NCBI RefSeq assembly: GCF_025698545.1
Contig: NC_068569.1
Coordinates: forward strand, 20,460,001-20,524,000
Reading direction: 5' to 3'
Source: Gossypium raimondii
Lineage: Eukaryota; Streptophyta; Magnoliopsida; Malvales; Malvaceae
DNA: 64,000 nt
Shown: positions 37,441 to 49,072 of the stretch, piece after piece
Layout: each line of letters opens with the position of its first letter
Numbering within the stretch: the first letter of the stretch is position 1
Program-made: the position numbers and the translations under genes
The notes under the pieces: generated by a model
The model's input: the letters and a program-made list of their open reading frames with translations, nothing else
Told to the model about the DNA's origin: nothing
Database searches by the model: none

Positions 37441-37559
37441 CTTTTTTGTTTTCTGTGTTTGCTTATGTTTTGTACTAACCCCTCTTGTTGTGTTTTGATT
37501 ATCATTGCACTATGACCCTTAAACTTTTTGAAATTTCACTTTAACCCCTCAACTTTTTA

Positions 37560-38560
37560 AAATTACATTTTGACCCCAAAATTTTCTCAAAATTACACTT
37601 TGGCCCCAGAAGTTTTGCTGTGTTTGCAATTTGGTCTGTCTGGCATCCACAGTGCAAGTTGCGCACCTATACTGCGACAGCCGACCTAAAGCATGGCCTC
37701 TCTCTCCCCTAGCCACTTGCTACCTGCAAAAAAGGAAGAGAAATCAACAATTTAAAAGGGTTTTCAAACCCCCAATTTGGGCAGCGAAGAAAGGAAGAAA
37801 AAAGAAAAAAACAACAAAATTTTTGAGAGAAAAATCAAGCAAAAATAGCAGCCTCATCGCCACCGTGCGTCGTCGAACCGCCACCACCGTCATACTCCCA
37901 TCTACCACCACCAAAGAAAGCAAATCAAGCAAAAAAAATCATCAAAAAAAATACCCACGAAAAAAAAAGCAAGCAAAGAAGAAAAAAAGAAGAAAAGGGA
38001 GGAGCGTCGTCGGCCGTCGCACCACAAGCGGAAGAAGCGTGGGCAGCAGTAGAGAAGTCGGTGGGGGGGCTGAACGAAGAAGAAAGGAAAAAGAAGAAGA
38101 AAAAAAAGAAAGAAAAAAGAAGAAGAAGAAAGAAAAAGAGAAAGAAAGAAGGAAGAAGAAGAAGAAGAAGAAGAAGAAAGAAAAAGAAAAAAGAAAGAGA
38201 AAAAAGGAAAAAGGAAAAAAATATTTTATATTACACTCGGGTCAACCCGACCCGACTGGCGTGACCCGACAACCCGAAGACTCGACCCGACCCGCGATCC
38301 GACCCAGATCTGAACCCAGCAACCCCCCCCAAAAAGGGGAAAACAGGCCTAAAAAAAGTAGCCCAGAAAAAAAAAAGAAGAGCAGGCCAGCAGCAGCCCC
38401 AGGCCCAGACCAGTGCAGCCCAACAGTAGTGAAGCAGGCCCAATTGCGGCAGCCCAGTACCAGCAGTAGCCCAGCAAGCAGCTAGCAAGCCAGCCCAGCA
38501 AAAAAAGAAGAAAAAAGGAAAAATAAAAAAAGCCCAAACAGCCCATAACTTTGGGTTTTG
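37560..38560. other. Purine-rich and simple-sequence tract in LTR-type sequence
   Basis: From about 37770 to 38220 the plus strand is almost all A and G, with (GAA)n runs near 38090-38190, followed by GACCCGACCC-type repeats to about 38300. The long plus-strand ORF here (37631-38485) is just lysine/arginine/glutamate from this composition. It resembles the 5' portion of LTRs in this superfamily (compare 28300-29130). Confidence 0.55.
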
Positions 38561-39698
38561 GTAAATTCTTGAACTTTTAATTTTATCTAAATATTTAAAT
38601 GCTGTCCCGGTTTTAATATTATTGCATATTTTTAAGTATTTTTTATTTTATATTTATGTTTTTTTAATTTTATTTTATTTTATTCGTTAAATTCGAACAA
38701 TTTTGACGCATGAGGCCACGAACCGATTTAGCATTAAGTCATTGATTTCATCGCTACGTTGGGTGAATATCGATGGCTCGTGTTAAATACGGGACGCCCT
38801 TTTTAAGATTGAAGGAAAAAAATCAAAAATATTAAAAAATCCTCGTGTTTAAAAAAAATTTGTGTTTTAATAGGATCACGATTAAATATTAAATTCAATC
38901 GGTTTGACACTAATTCGTCGATTTCATCGCCATGTTGGGGTGAACATCATCGATTCGTATTAAATACGGCACGTTTTTAAAGAAAGAAAAATTTTGTGTT
39001 TCAAATTTTCGTGTTTTCAAAAATTACTCGTATCTCAAAAATTTTTGACTTTTCGCATTTTCAAAAGTCTTCGTGTTTCAAAAAAAATTTCGCGTTTTTA
39101 AAAAAAAATCTCTCGTATTTCAAAAATTGTCGCGTTTTAAAAAAATTTCTTGTTTTCAATAATTCTCTTGTTTCACAAATTTTCGTGTTTTAAAAATTTT
39201 CGTGTTTTCAAAAAATTTACCCTGTTTTCAAAAATTCTCGTGTTAAAAAATTTCGTGTTTTAAAAAAAAATCGTGTTTTCAAAAAAGTTATTGTGTTTCA
39301 AAATTCTCGTGTTTTCAAAAAAAAAATCTCGAGTTTCAATCGGATCATGATTAAATATTAAATTGAAATTGTATTTTTGAAAATTAAGACAACGCGCGTT
39401 TAACGAGATACCAATTTTGGGCGTCGCGAGGGTGCTAATACCTTCCTCGCGCGTAACTGACTCCCGAACTCTAATTTTCTCTAGATTTTCACGTAGACCT
39501 AAAATCACCTCTTTTTTAGAAAAAAATTAAAAATAAATTTTTTTCTTTTTTCTTCTGAAAAGAGAATTTATTAGGTGTCTGATCACACCTAAAAAAGATC
39601 AGTGGCGACTCCTTTTTCAAATAAAATCGAGATTCTGTTTTCAAAATTGCAATAATTACTTCGAGTAGCGCCCGTACCGAAATTTTTAGGTCGCTACA
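38560..39698 (+). mobile_element. 3' part of a second Tat/gypsy-type LTR
   Basis: Shares with the 28162-36504 LTR the ordered words GATACCAATTTTGGGCGTC, GAGGGTGCTAAT, CTTCCTCGCGCGTAACTGAC and AGTGGCGACTCC, but ends TAGGTCGCTACA, so it is another family. No PBS follows, so this is a 3' LTR or a solo LTR. Its 5' end is probably upstream near 37450-37640, not fixed. A degenerate repeat of TCTCGTGTTTCAAAAA-like words fills 38990-39340. Confidence 0.6.
38990..39340. repeat. Degenerate 18-24 bp tandem repeat
   Basis: Some fifteen variants of TTTCGTGTTTTCAAAAA follow one another with changing A-run lengths. It lies in the LTR; no function is known to me. Confidence 0.7.
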
Positions 39699-40486
39699 TT
39701 TATGACTTGTGTGTCATGCATATGGAATAAGTGTGGAAAGTAAAGAAATGCAAATGAAAATAAAGAAATTTGGAAGAGTTAAAGTTATATAAAATCCTAC
39801 TAAGCTTGGGATAATATGTATAAGTGATGCTGTGGATTTATTCACCTTGTGAGTTGATGAATATAGTTTCATGAGTATTGTGGTATCAATATTGGATTAT
39901 TCTTGATATGTACAGATTTCATATTTGAAATGAATTAATATGATTAAAGATTACACGAGCTTACTAAGCATTCATTGCTTACATATTTGTTTTTATTTAC
40001 CCTACAAATTATCGGAAGCTCGAACGGGTTGGAAGCTTGTCGGAGTTATATCACACTATAAATTGATTCTATCGGTAATTTTAGATGATTTGATTCTAGT
40101 TATATAATTACATGTATAAGTTAATTTGGCCAATGTTGGCTTATTAATGTTTTGTTATATCTAGCCATAGGGATGGCTAGTGATGAACATGTTTTGATGT
40201 GCATATGAGAGGCTATATCATGTTAGATGTGAGTGTTTGGTATGCTTGAATGATGATAATCTTATAGGTATGTTAATACTTAGTACAAGTATGCATATAT
40301 GTGAATTTGGTCAATTTGATAAGTTTGAATACTAGAGGATTTGTGATGATCATATATGTATAAAACTTGGTTTTAGCTTGATTTGAATACTATATGATGT
40401 GAAATATCCGTTTATTTGATCTGTAGATTCCGATAATGCTTCGTAACTCTGTTCCGGCGACGAATACGGGTTAGGGGTGTTACAGT
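39699..40486 (+). mobile_element. 3' fragment of a TGTAAC-family LTR
   Basis: Ends GACGAATACGGGTTAGGGGTGTTACA, the same end as the LTRs at 30382, 35329 and (reverse) 411. It contains TTACTAAGCATTCATTGCTTAC and AATTATCGGAAGCTC, typical of long gypsy LTRs. The 5' part is missing; the left edge abuts the preceding LTR exactly. Confidence 0.75.
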
Positions 40487-42000
40487 TTTGACAGTAAAAT
40501 TTTAATGAGACACATTATCTATCAATAGACATCCAAGGGAAGTGTTATAAATATTTTATTATTAAGTGGATGTTTACTACGATCAAGATAAGTTTGATAT
40601 ACATTAGGACTCTAATGTTTATAAGAAGTAGAGTTTTATATTATTTATATTTCTTATGTCTATAAATATAAAATTTGGAGAAAATTTGGAGATGCATTAC
40701 AAATATCATTATTGATTCATAAAAATAAATTATTTTTACTTTTCTATTATTTATTATTTATTATTTATTTCATAACATATTCATTATAGTAATTTTAAAA
40801 CAAATTAAAATAATAAAAAATAAAAGCGACGTTGAAGTCTTTGTTATCCAAGCTTAAGTAATCTAAAACTACATTACTTAAGTTGAAAAAACACTTAATA
40901 TTAAACTTATATTTATAAAATGTATTCAATAATTGAGTAATGATAGAGAGGTCAGTCATTTATAAATAAATTTTATTTCGCTTGAAGTTTAATATTTAAA
41001 TATTTTAATTTTAGTTATCTTATTTAACATTTCATATAAAAATAATGAAAAAATCATATATTAATATTTATTTCTTTATTAAAATATGGTTTTAAATAAA
41101 TTTTTGGCTAAGTTAGAATTAAATTGACTCATAACACAAATTTTAATAAGACGCATTGCATTACTAAAAAAGATGTGGATTCAAATTTAAATATTGAAAA
41201 ATAAAAATACAAGTCTTGAATATAAACTATAAAATAAACATGCAAAATTATAAAATAAAATAAAAACAATACATATACTATGGGCAGTGGCAAAATCAGA
41301 AATTTTTTTATGAGACTGAAATTAAATTATAACTTTTACGACGATAAAATTATAATTTTACTATTTTAATAGACTATATCTTTATAATTTTAGAGGATTA
41401 AATCAAATTTTTATATTTTAAGTGGGTCAAAGTGTAATTTTATTTTTATTGATTTAAAATTTCAAAATTTAAATTAAAAATTTTTTATTTTAAGAGACGG
41501 GTCGCTGTCGGTAAGCATTGGTTAAATAAAATAAAATAAAAGAATAAAACGACGTTGCCGTTGGTATCTCTCATTCAATTACCCCACTTCTAAAATTTAC
41601 CGTGTGGAAAAAGTCATTGATAGTTATTGTAGTGGACAATTAATAAATACAAAAAATTATAATTTAAAATATAACATTGTTTTAACAGGGATATGAATGA
41701 TCATATCACTTGACGCACTGAGATAAAAATCACGGATTCAATATTTTTTCCCTTCCCACCCAAATAAAGTAATAACTAATATATTCTACCCCCAGAAAAT
41801 CAGAAATGTGTTACCAGTACTCTTCATCCATCCAGGGTTAATTAAATTTGGGGAAGACATTTATCAAGAAAGAAATTGAGTTATGAATAATTTAAAAAAA
41901 AAGGATAAGTACTATAGAATAGGCTACGGTGAAGATGAGTACTAGAGACGTTGGTGGACGACAGCTACGTCAGGGTTACGCTAACCTAACTCATAGACAC
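40487..42000. other. AT-rich intergenic DNA with distal WAK promoter at its right end
   Basis: No ORF of note. From about 41930 the sequence (GATGAGTACTAGAGACGTTG, GGGTTACGCTAAC) resembles DNA upstream of the other WAK core promoters, for example 47500-47570. Confidence 0.6.
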
Positions 42001-42107
42001 AGCTTTGAATCTTCAAACAAGCTTTCCTATAAAATTGTAACCAATATTTAGATCTTCCCCAATATCTTATTCTAGTAATAGCCGAGAGAAAAAAAGAAGC
42101 AAACGTC
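42001..42107 (+). promoter_or_regulatory. WAK core promoter of the truncated gene at 42108
   Basis: CTTTGAATCTTCAAACAAGC, then TATA context TTTCCTATAAAATTGTAACC at about 42023, AATATTTAG, and AGTAATAGCCGAG before the ATG. The distance from TATA to ATG is about 80 bp. Confidence 0.65.
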
Positions 42108-42689
42108 ATGGGTTTGAGTTTTATATTTAAGAAGCTTGCTCTGGTTGCAGTTACGTTGACACTTACAGCAACTTCAGTGGCAGCTCAAACACAACCAGGT
42201 TGTGAAAGCCGCTGCGGGAATATCAGCATTCCTTATCCCTTCGGTACAGGCGATGGTTGCAAAATTAGCAGCGACTTTTTCATTACTTGTAACACCACTT
42301 TCAATCCTCCAAAAGCATTCTTAGACACCAGTAATATTGAGATTCTCGACATCTCTCTGGATGGTTATTTGCGCATAAGTCAATCCATAGGTTATGACTG
42401 TTACAACAAAGTCGAGCCTTCATATTTTGCTACGTGGATGTGGTTTTCAAAATTCTCCTTATCTCATACCAGAAATAAGTTCACAGCCATTGGTTGTGAT
42501 ACTTATGCTTACGTAAAGGATTATTTGGGACATACGTATTCAACCGGATGTTTAACGTTTTGTGATAATATTACCAATGTGGTGGAGGGATCTTGCTCTG
42601 GCATCGGCTGCTGCCAGACTGCTATCCCTAAAGGAGTGAGGAGTTATCATGTAACGTTTGGTAGTTCTAACAACCATTCCAAGGATTGA
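42108..42689 (+). pseudogene. Truncated WAK exon 1 (193-residue secreted ectodomain ORF)
   Basis: An open frame from MGLSFIFKKLALVAVTLTLT (signal peptide) through the GUB_WAK domain ([20 protein letters not shown]) and the cysteine motif [22 protein letters not shown] homology ends at NNHS near 42682. Two codons later the frame stops in Copia sequence. EGF, membrane and kinase parts are missing. Promoter, start and frame are intact, so a soluble pectin-binding-domain protein could be made; whether it is expressed is unknown. The closest relative is the fragment at 44579. Confidence 0.85.
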
Positions 42690-44345
42690 GCAATACATTT
42701 TTACAAGGATGTCCTAGTCTAGAGTGCCACACACTCAGAGGAACAGACGTTTTAGTTGTAAAATAGTGTGCTGTGCGCATAGGTTGAGAATTTCTGAAAG
42801 CATCGGTCAAATGGAGCTTGTACAGGCCATGGTGTACTGATCCTCTAAGAAATACCTCCTTGGTCCTTAAGTCACGTACCTCGCACTGTGTCGGGAGAAA
42901 TTCAAACATCACCTGGTTGTCTCTTGTGAACTTAGACACAGATAACAAATTTTTAGTAATGCCAAGAGTATATAAAAGTGATTTCATGTAAAGTGGTCGT
43001 GTCCTAGTGAGCAAATAGGACTGACCAAAACATAGAACAGGAGAGAGCTACAATTTCCAACATACACCTTACTTGGCCCATTGCGAGATGGATTATCACC
43101 AAGAGAGGTAGCAGAGTGAGTGAGATGATGCGTTGCCCCAGAGTCAGGATACCATGCAGGGCTGCCCACAATGTCAGGTGTAGCAATTAACACATGTGGT
43201 GGAGAAACAGTAGTAGAGGAAGGTGAAACCTGTTGTGTGTAGTCACTCATATATGGATGGGCCCAGTTAGACGTAGGCGCTGACTGATAGGACCAGTTGG
43301 AAGGAGGTTGAACTACCAGGTGGTATAACTGACACAGCAGATGGTGTTTAGGGAGAAGGACTAGGTGCATACATGCACATATTTGCTTGCGAAGAAGGCC
43401 TGTAGTTGGTACTTTTGTAAGATGCATCAAACTGATGATAGCATCGATCAACCAGATGTCCAGTTTTTCCATATAACTGGCATTGAATACAGGCTCCAGA
43501 CGAGCGACCACGCACGACCCCGAGAATTTGATGCACAATAAGGTGGTACAAAAGTATTAGTAACTGACTGCGCAGGTTGTTGAGAAACTAAATTGGCAGA
43601 ACTAGGAGTCTCAGCCAGTATAACCTGTTGTCTAGCTTCAGCATCAATTAGCATAGTTGTGACATTCTGAACAGTGTATGAAAGATGACTAGCAAGAATG
43701 ATTGAAACAATGGACTCATATTCGAACGGTAGCCCATTAAGGATAGCAGTTATATGCTCATGTGCACTGATATCCTCTCCACAGCTAGCAAGATTATCAC
43801 AGTAGGATTTGATTTTCAGCAAAAACTCTTTCATAGACATATCACATTTTCGTTGAGAGTGTAACGCACGACAATATAACATCAGTCGAGAAGTAGTTTT
43901 GCTACCATACAATGTTACAATAGAATTCCAAATCTGAGCACTGGTGTCAAGCCCAATGAGATGAGGAAGAACATCTTGACTTACAGAGGACAAAAGCCAG
44001 GAAGCAAGAGCGCTATGTTGCTGTTCGAACCTAGTGAACTCAACATTTTCTTCAAGCACCCCATCATCACCTGGAACCATCGAAGGGGGTGGTACGGTAT
44101 GCAAGTCAAGAAAACTTTGCAGTTTGTAAGCTTTAACAGGTATGCAAGTCAAGAAAACTTTGCAGTTTGTAAGCTTTAACAGCCAACAGAACCTGTTGCC
44201 ACCATAAAAGATAGTTGGAATCATCGAGAAATATACTCACTTTCTTGGTAGAGAAGAATCTGCTATCAAGAACACCACTAGCAAGATTAGACGCCATCGT
44301 GGGTGCAGCAGACTGAATAGCAGAAGGACTCGCTGGTGGATCCAT
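42683..44345 (-). pseudogene. Copia gag-protease-preintegrase remnant
   Basis: Starts MDPPASPSAIQSAAPTMASN at 44345. The gag has FLDDSNYLLWWQQVLLAVKAY and the UBN2-type segment TSAQIWNSIVTLYGSKTTSR, CRALHSQRKCDMSMKEFL and ITAILNGLPFEYE. A zinc knuckle CQLYGKTGHLVDRC follows near 43490. The protease has PAWYPDSGATHHLT with the DSGA active site near 43140, and the GAG_pre-integrase has SVWHSRLGHPC near 42715. Frames change at about 44140 (43-bp duplication), 43540 and 43000. It is dead and truncated. Confidence 0.85.
44096..44181. repeat. 43-bp perfect tandem duplication in Copia gag
   Basis: Two adjacent copies of GGTATGCAAGTCAAGAAAAC... (period 43). Since 43 is not a multiple of three, it shifts the gag frame. 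Confidence 0.9.
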
Positions 44346-44410
44346 GCAACAAGCAAAAAAAACCGAAACTTAAAGCATCAATCCCAGGAAGAGAGAGACG
44401 TCTGATACCA

Positions 44411-44578
44411 TGTTGAAATATAACCAAAAATATTATAAAACTGAAGAAGTATATTAAACTTTATTAAGTCATATTAATGACCTGATACATGCATTTATAG
44501 CAATAGTTGAGAACTGTTTCTTTAACAAACTAACTGCTATCTTAACAGTCAACTAACTAACTTCCAGATACTCTAACA
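44411..44578 (-). repeat. Copia 5' LTR (168 bp, antisense)
   Basis: On the minus strand it begins TGTTAGAGTATCTGG and ends TTATATTTCAACA, followed by the primer-binding site at about 44399-44410. The flank is the WAK coding word ATTTGCGCAT. Confidence 0.88.
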
Positions 44579-45735
44579 ATTTGCGCATAAGTGAATCCAT
44601 AGGTTATGACTGTTACAACGAAGTCGAGCGTACTTCATATTTTGATATGTGGATGGAGCTTTCAAAATTCCCCATATCTCATACCAGAAATAAGTTCACA
44701 GCCATTGGTTGTGATACTTATGCTCACGTAAAGGATTATTTGAGAGATACGTATTCAACAAGATGTTTAACGTTTTGTGATAATATTACCAATATGGTGA
44801 AGGGATCTTGCTCTGGCATCGGCTGCTGCAAGACGGCTATCCCTAAAGGAGTGAGGAGTTATCATGTAACGTTTGATAGTTCTAACAACCATTCCAATAT
44901 GTTGAGCTTCAATCCTTGCAGCTAGGGATTTGTTATGGAAGATGGAGCCTATAACTTCTGTATTTCAGATCTTTACGACGAAAATTTCAAGGACAAAGAA
45001 TTCCCAATGATACTTGATTGGACAATCGGGAATCAAACCTGCTCAGAAACTAAAATGGATCAAGAAAATTATGCTTGCAAGGAAAATAGCGACTGCATAG
45101 ATCCGGAAAATTGTCCTGGATATTTGTGCAAGTGTCTTGATGGTTTTCAGGGTAACCCTTATCTCTCCCAGGGCTGCCAAGGTAAAGTTACAATCTTCTC
45201 CATTACGAATTCAAGTTTGGTGAATTTATGTTATATATATATATACATGGTCAGTTAAATTCGAGCCAATATATTATACTGTGCCTAATTTGATATTTCA
45301 GTTTTACCCAATGTGTGAGAAATTTCAGATATTAACGAGTGCAATACGTTGAAGCCTTGCAATGGAACATGTAACAATGCGCCTGGAAGTTATAATTGTT
45401 CATGCCCTGATGGGTTTGAAGGTGACGGCTTGAGAAATGGAATAGGCTGTAGCCCTAAAGTAGTCATGCCCCACCATCAGAGCTTTTCTGTTGCTGTAGT
45501 TGCATTAGGTTGGTACATATAAACGCTACTATAGTAAAATAATGTTTTAAAATAATGTAACTAATATATATTCTGTTATGAAAACAGGTATAGGCGTAGG
45601 TGTTTTGTTTTCACTCTTGTGCTTGTCATGGGTTTATATGGGGCTTAGGGAAAGAAAGCTCACCGCAGAGAAATCGGAAAACTGTCAGCAAAATGGCGGG
45701 ATGTTAATGCGAGAACAGCTTCCAAAACGGGCTGA
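44579..45735 (+). pseudogene. WAK pseudogene lacking both its start and its kinase
   Basis: Begins inside exon 1 at LRISESIGYDCYN, right after the Copia LTR. It then reads SGIGCCKTAIPKG, a TAG where the family has Tyr (CS*GF, about 44925), EGF (CPGYLCKCLDGFQGNPYL) to the donor at 45181, calcium EGF 45329-45508 (DINECNTLKPC) and, from 45588, the membrane segment and juxtamembrane part (QQNGGMLMREQLPKRA). It stops near 45735 with no kinase domain. Intron borders are normal. It cannot make a receptor. Confidence 0.88.
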
Positions 45736-45786
45736 AATGCTTACTACCTAAGAGCCCCAGATTGGAATCTCTCCATTTTCCTAGCA

Positions 45787-45880
45787 ACCATGATCGGTGC
45801 TTCCCGATTAAAAAATAAGTTTGAATCTTCCAAACATGTTTTCCTATAAATTTGAAACCAATATTTATTTACGTGTCCTT
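45787..45880 (+). promoter_or_regulatory. Orphan WAK core promoter
   Basis: CATGATCGGTGCTTCCCGATT, then TTTGAATCTTCCAAACATG and TTTCCTATAAATTTGAAACC follow the order seen at 56240-56320 and 21930-22000. No WAK start follows it; the next sequence is AT-rich spacer. Confidence 0.6.
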
Positions 45881-47500
45881 TCAAAAAGTTTATCTTAGGT
45901 TTTATGTATTGCCAACAAAATTTAAAGAGCATGTTCTGTTTGTAGTTTAACAATTATAGTGACTTCATTGTACAAGAAAATCGAGTAAAATTCCTTTTTA
46001 AGTTCATGCACTTTGAAAGTTGTAGCCACAACATTAAGCTTTAATGTATTCAATTTGTGCACGTAAATCCATTCTTTTGCGAGTAATTTGTTCAGGTTTT
46101 ACCGATTTAAAAACATACTTTCAACATTTAGCAACAATCTTTTGTAGTTCTTTTATTCACTTGATCAGGTCTAGACTATGATCATAATGAGAATATTATA
46201 TGAGATTTAGCCCATTTAAAAGCATCGTAGATGGAGAGTGCCTTTAAATATGACAGGCTTCAATTTAGCGAGTTTTGAATTAGCATGGCCAATAGGCTTG
46301 AAAGGAAAAAAAGAGCTCCTCCACATCAAGTTATATTTTTCTTGAGAATACCTCCAATATTAGCATGGCCAGGATTATCAACATTATACATAAATAACTC
46401 AAAAAGGAGGAATAAAAGTTAATTATCTCTGAGATTAATTTCATGAACTTTGGGCCATCTTACATTCTCCATCTGATAAGCTGTCAGCAGAATATACTCA
46501 CTGTTTCTGCTATAACCATATTGGGTGAGTGTTAGGCCTGTTGTGCCTCCACCTATCCATTATCCATATGTTGAGTAGAGTTATGGTTGAGGAAATTTTT
46601 ATTTTCTTTGCTCAATCCATCATCTTCTAGCACCCATTAGATTCACCTTTTATTTATTATTAAAATTTTAAAATATTTTGATTTTTATAATTAAATAATC
46701 AAATCAATCTTAAATTTATTTTATTTAAACTCAACCAAAATTAGATTCAATTTATTGAGTTAAACTGATAACTTGACCTTTTATGGTCTACTTGAAATTT
46801 CCATGTAACTATTCTTTTCAAAATTTGACAGCTAAACTATTATAACTATAGTTTTTATTTTTGTTGGAACGAGTATTATGATATAGATTGGTACTTAGAA
46901 ATTTAAGAAATAAATTTGTCACGTTTCCAATGGATGTTAAAATAAGGAAGAAGAGAGACTTAAATTGATAGCTATGTCGTTTTTGTTACAAGCCACTTCT
47001 CTCTCCAAGCCCGGTCGTATTGTTACAATTCAATTGCCTTGAACAAGTCATTGATAGCTATGCTTGTGATAAACAGTTGGAATTTGTAGCATTTTAGATT
47101 TATTAAATTATAAAAAACTATTTATTTTATAAATAAATTTAATAAATAAAAATTCATCATTTAACAAATTTAAAAGGGTTAAAGTGTAAATTTGTCATGA
47201 CACGCTATAGATGAATATTGAAATTTGTCACTATACTTTATTTTTATTATTTGACATTATGTTTTGAAAATATTAGTAAATTTATTATTCAACTCTTATG
47301 TGATTTAATTTTACTGATAAATTTTATCAATGACTAGTCAATTAAGAGATAAATAATAATAATATTAGTTTGTGAAAAGAAAGCAATGGAATTGTTAAAA
47401 CCAATATATATGTGGAGTTTTACTTTTGTTTTGAGAATCAAATCATAATACTTGTGATTATAAAAAAATAAAAAATGGTCAGCATCTTAATAAAGATGGG
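45881..47500. other. Intergenic DNA, no gene seen
   Basis: No domain-bearing ORF on either strand. Unclassified AT-rich sequence. Confidence 0.6.
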
Positions 47501-47645
47501 TACTATATAGACAAACGTTGACCGTATGACTTCATTATTCTACTCCTTCGTATGGGTTACGCTAACTTGGCTTTGAATTTTCATACATGCAATTCCTATA
47601 AATTAGTAACCAAACTGTTAATCCTAGATACAGCCGAAAGAGATT
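47500..47645 (+). promoter_or_regulatory. Second orphan WAK-type promoter, with W-box
   Basis: GGGTTACGCTAACTTGG, CTTTGAATTTTCATACATGC, TTCCTATAAATTAGTAACC and ACAGCCGAAAGAG match the promoter at 41980-42095 in order. A W-box core TTGACC lies at about 47518. No WAK coding sequence follows. Confidence 0.55.
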
Positions 47646-48880
47646 AATAAAAAAAAAATTACTCAATTAAGAGAAATAATAAAACTAAGAATTAAAGATT
47701 ATTTTTCATCAGAGTGACAATAAAATTAAGAGCTAGAATTTTATTCAATTAAGGAAACAATAAAATTAAGAGATAAATACTATTTTTCATAGTATTTGAC
47801 GATATTGGTCAACATTATAGGCGTAGTTAGGGGTTGGCAAGAGCCTCGGCATTCCTTAAAATAGAAAGTTTTCTATTTAGTAAAGGTAAAATTATACTTT
47901 AGCCTCCTAAAAATGATAAAAAATTTGATTTAATCTTTTAAAATTTATAAAAATATAAACCAAAATTACATTTTTTACCATGTAAAAGACCACCTTAAAC
48001 AAAAATTCTGAGTCTCTGCACTTGATTTGACAATATTTGGTGCTCTTGATTAAGGAAAACACAAATATCAAATTGCTTGATTTTGTAAACTTAGATTAGA
48101 GTATTATTCTGTTTTCTCATCAGAGTACAAATCACAAACAAAAGCATTTTTAATTTCTAACTTATTAATTAACGTAAGTTCAAATCGTTAATATCTAAAT
48201 TTTATACTCAATGTAAATTTGTAAAAATGAAAAAAAAGTACTGAGATGCAATAATGCAATTCATTAAAAGAATCTGCAATGCAATGCATTTAAAATTTAT
48301 TAGAAGAAAATAAAATTGATAAAGTTTTGCAGTGCCATGGAAGAGATAACTCTAAAATGTAGTAAATAATGTTTTTTATAAAAGGAATGTTTTTGTGTTT
48401 TATTATTGAAGAAAACTAGGAAAGTTTAAAAGGTTTGTATTAATTTAGTTTGATGTGATTGTTAGAACATTATGTATGGTGTCGGTAAATCTTTCCCTTA
48501 AAATGAATAATCAAGAAAATAAGAAATGCAACAAATGATAAATAAAAAAGTTAATAGTGGATTGAAATGTTAAATTTCAGACTAAAAACCGACAAAGATT
48601 TAGGAGTCGAGTCTACTACTCCTGTAAATATCCTGGGGATATGTAATAAAACGAATGACTAAAACGACCAAGACTTGGAGTCATGTTCATGTCGAGGGGT
48701 TAGCTGTCCTCAACTACACTATTAAACTTACCCTGTAAAACATGTTAATGTATGCAAAAGCAATTACTTATGCACTGTTCATCCATGGAAAGATAAATTT
48801 AATTTGGATGGAAGGTTCCTTTACACCTTTGTGAATGAGTCAACACAAGACTAAGGAATCATGGGCTCACTTTAGTATGT
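47646..48880. other. AT-rich spacer with short direct repeats
   Basis: Around 47670-47790 words such as ACAATAAAATTAAGAG and ATTTTTCAT are repeated two or three times. No gene seen. 48590-48880 is the distal 5' flank of WAKL copy B. Confidence 0.55.
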
Positions 48881-48889
48881 TACAGTGGG

Positions 48890-48945
48890 TTTGAATCTTC
48901 ATTCATGCTATTCCTATAAATTACCACCCAATAGTTAGATGTTAC
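48890..48945 (+). promoter_or_regulatory. Proximal promoter of WAKL copy B
   Basis: GGTTTGAATCTTCATTCATGC then ATTCCTATAAATTACCACCC, a TATA box of the WAK core-promoter type, joins directly at 48946 to the sequence shared with copy A. A TGAGTCAAC word (W-box on the minus strand) is near 48836. Copy A lacks this promoter. Confidence 0.6.
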
Positions 48946-49072
48946 CCAAATAAACGTTTTGACTGAAGAATTAGTCTTTCCAATGTGGTACTATATGTCA
49001 GGAATAAATGCCAACAGAAATATTCTACGCACGCATTTGCCTCCAAAAACACGCAGAGAAATGAAGGCCTCC

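Larger units (their letters stand above)
42683..44578 (-). mobile_element. 5' half of a Copia element (antisense), truncated
   Basis: Read on the minus strand: 5' LTR 44578-44411, primer-binding site TGGTATCAGACG beside it, then gag, protease and GAG_pre-integrase. It breaks off at 42683 after HSRLGHPCKNVLLN. Integrase, reverse transcriptase, RNase H and the 3' LTR are absent. The right edge is a true LTR terminus; the left edge is a deletion joint with WAK sequence. Confidence 0.88.

Noticed and set aside
37631..38485. 284-residue plus-strand ORF, very rich in Lys, Arg and Glu
   Set aside because: Produced by the purine tract and GAA repeats in LTR-type DNA; no domain, no splice or promoter context, and neighbouring frames are equally long.
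28162..39698. Single element with LTRs at 28162-36504 and about 37500-39698
   Set aside because: The two LTRs end differently (GTCAACA versus CGCTACA), are strongly diverged, and no target duplication links them; they are treated as separate families.
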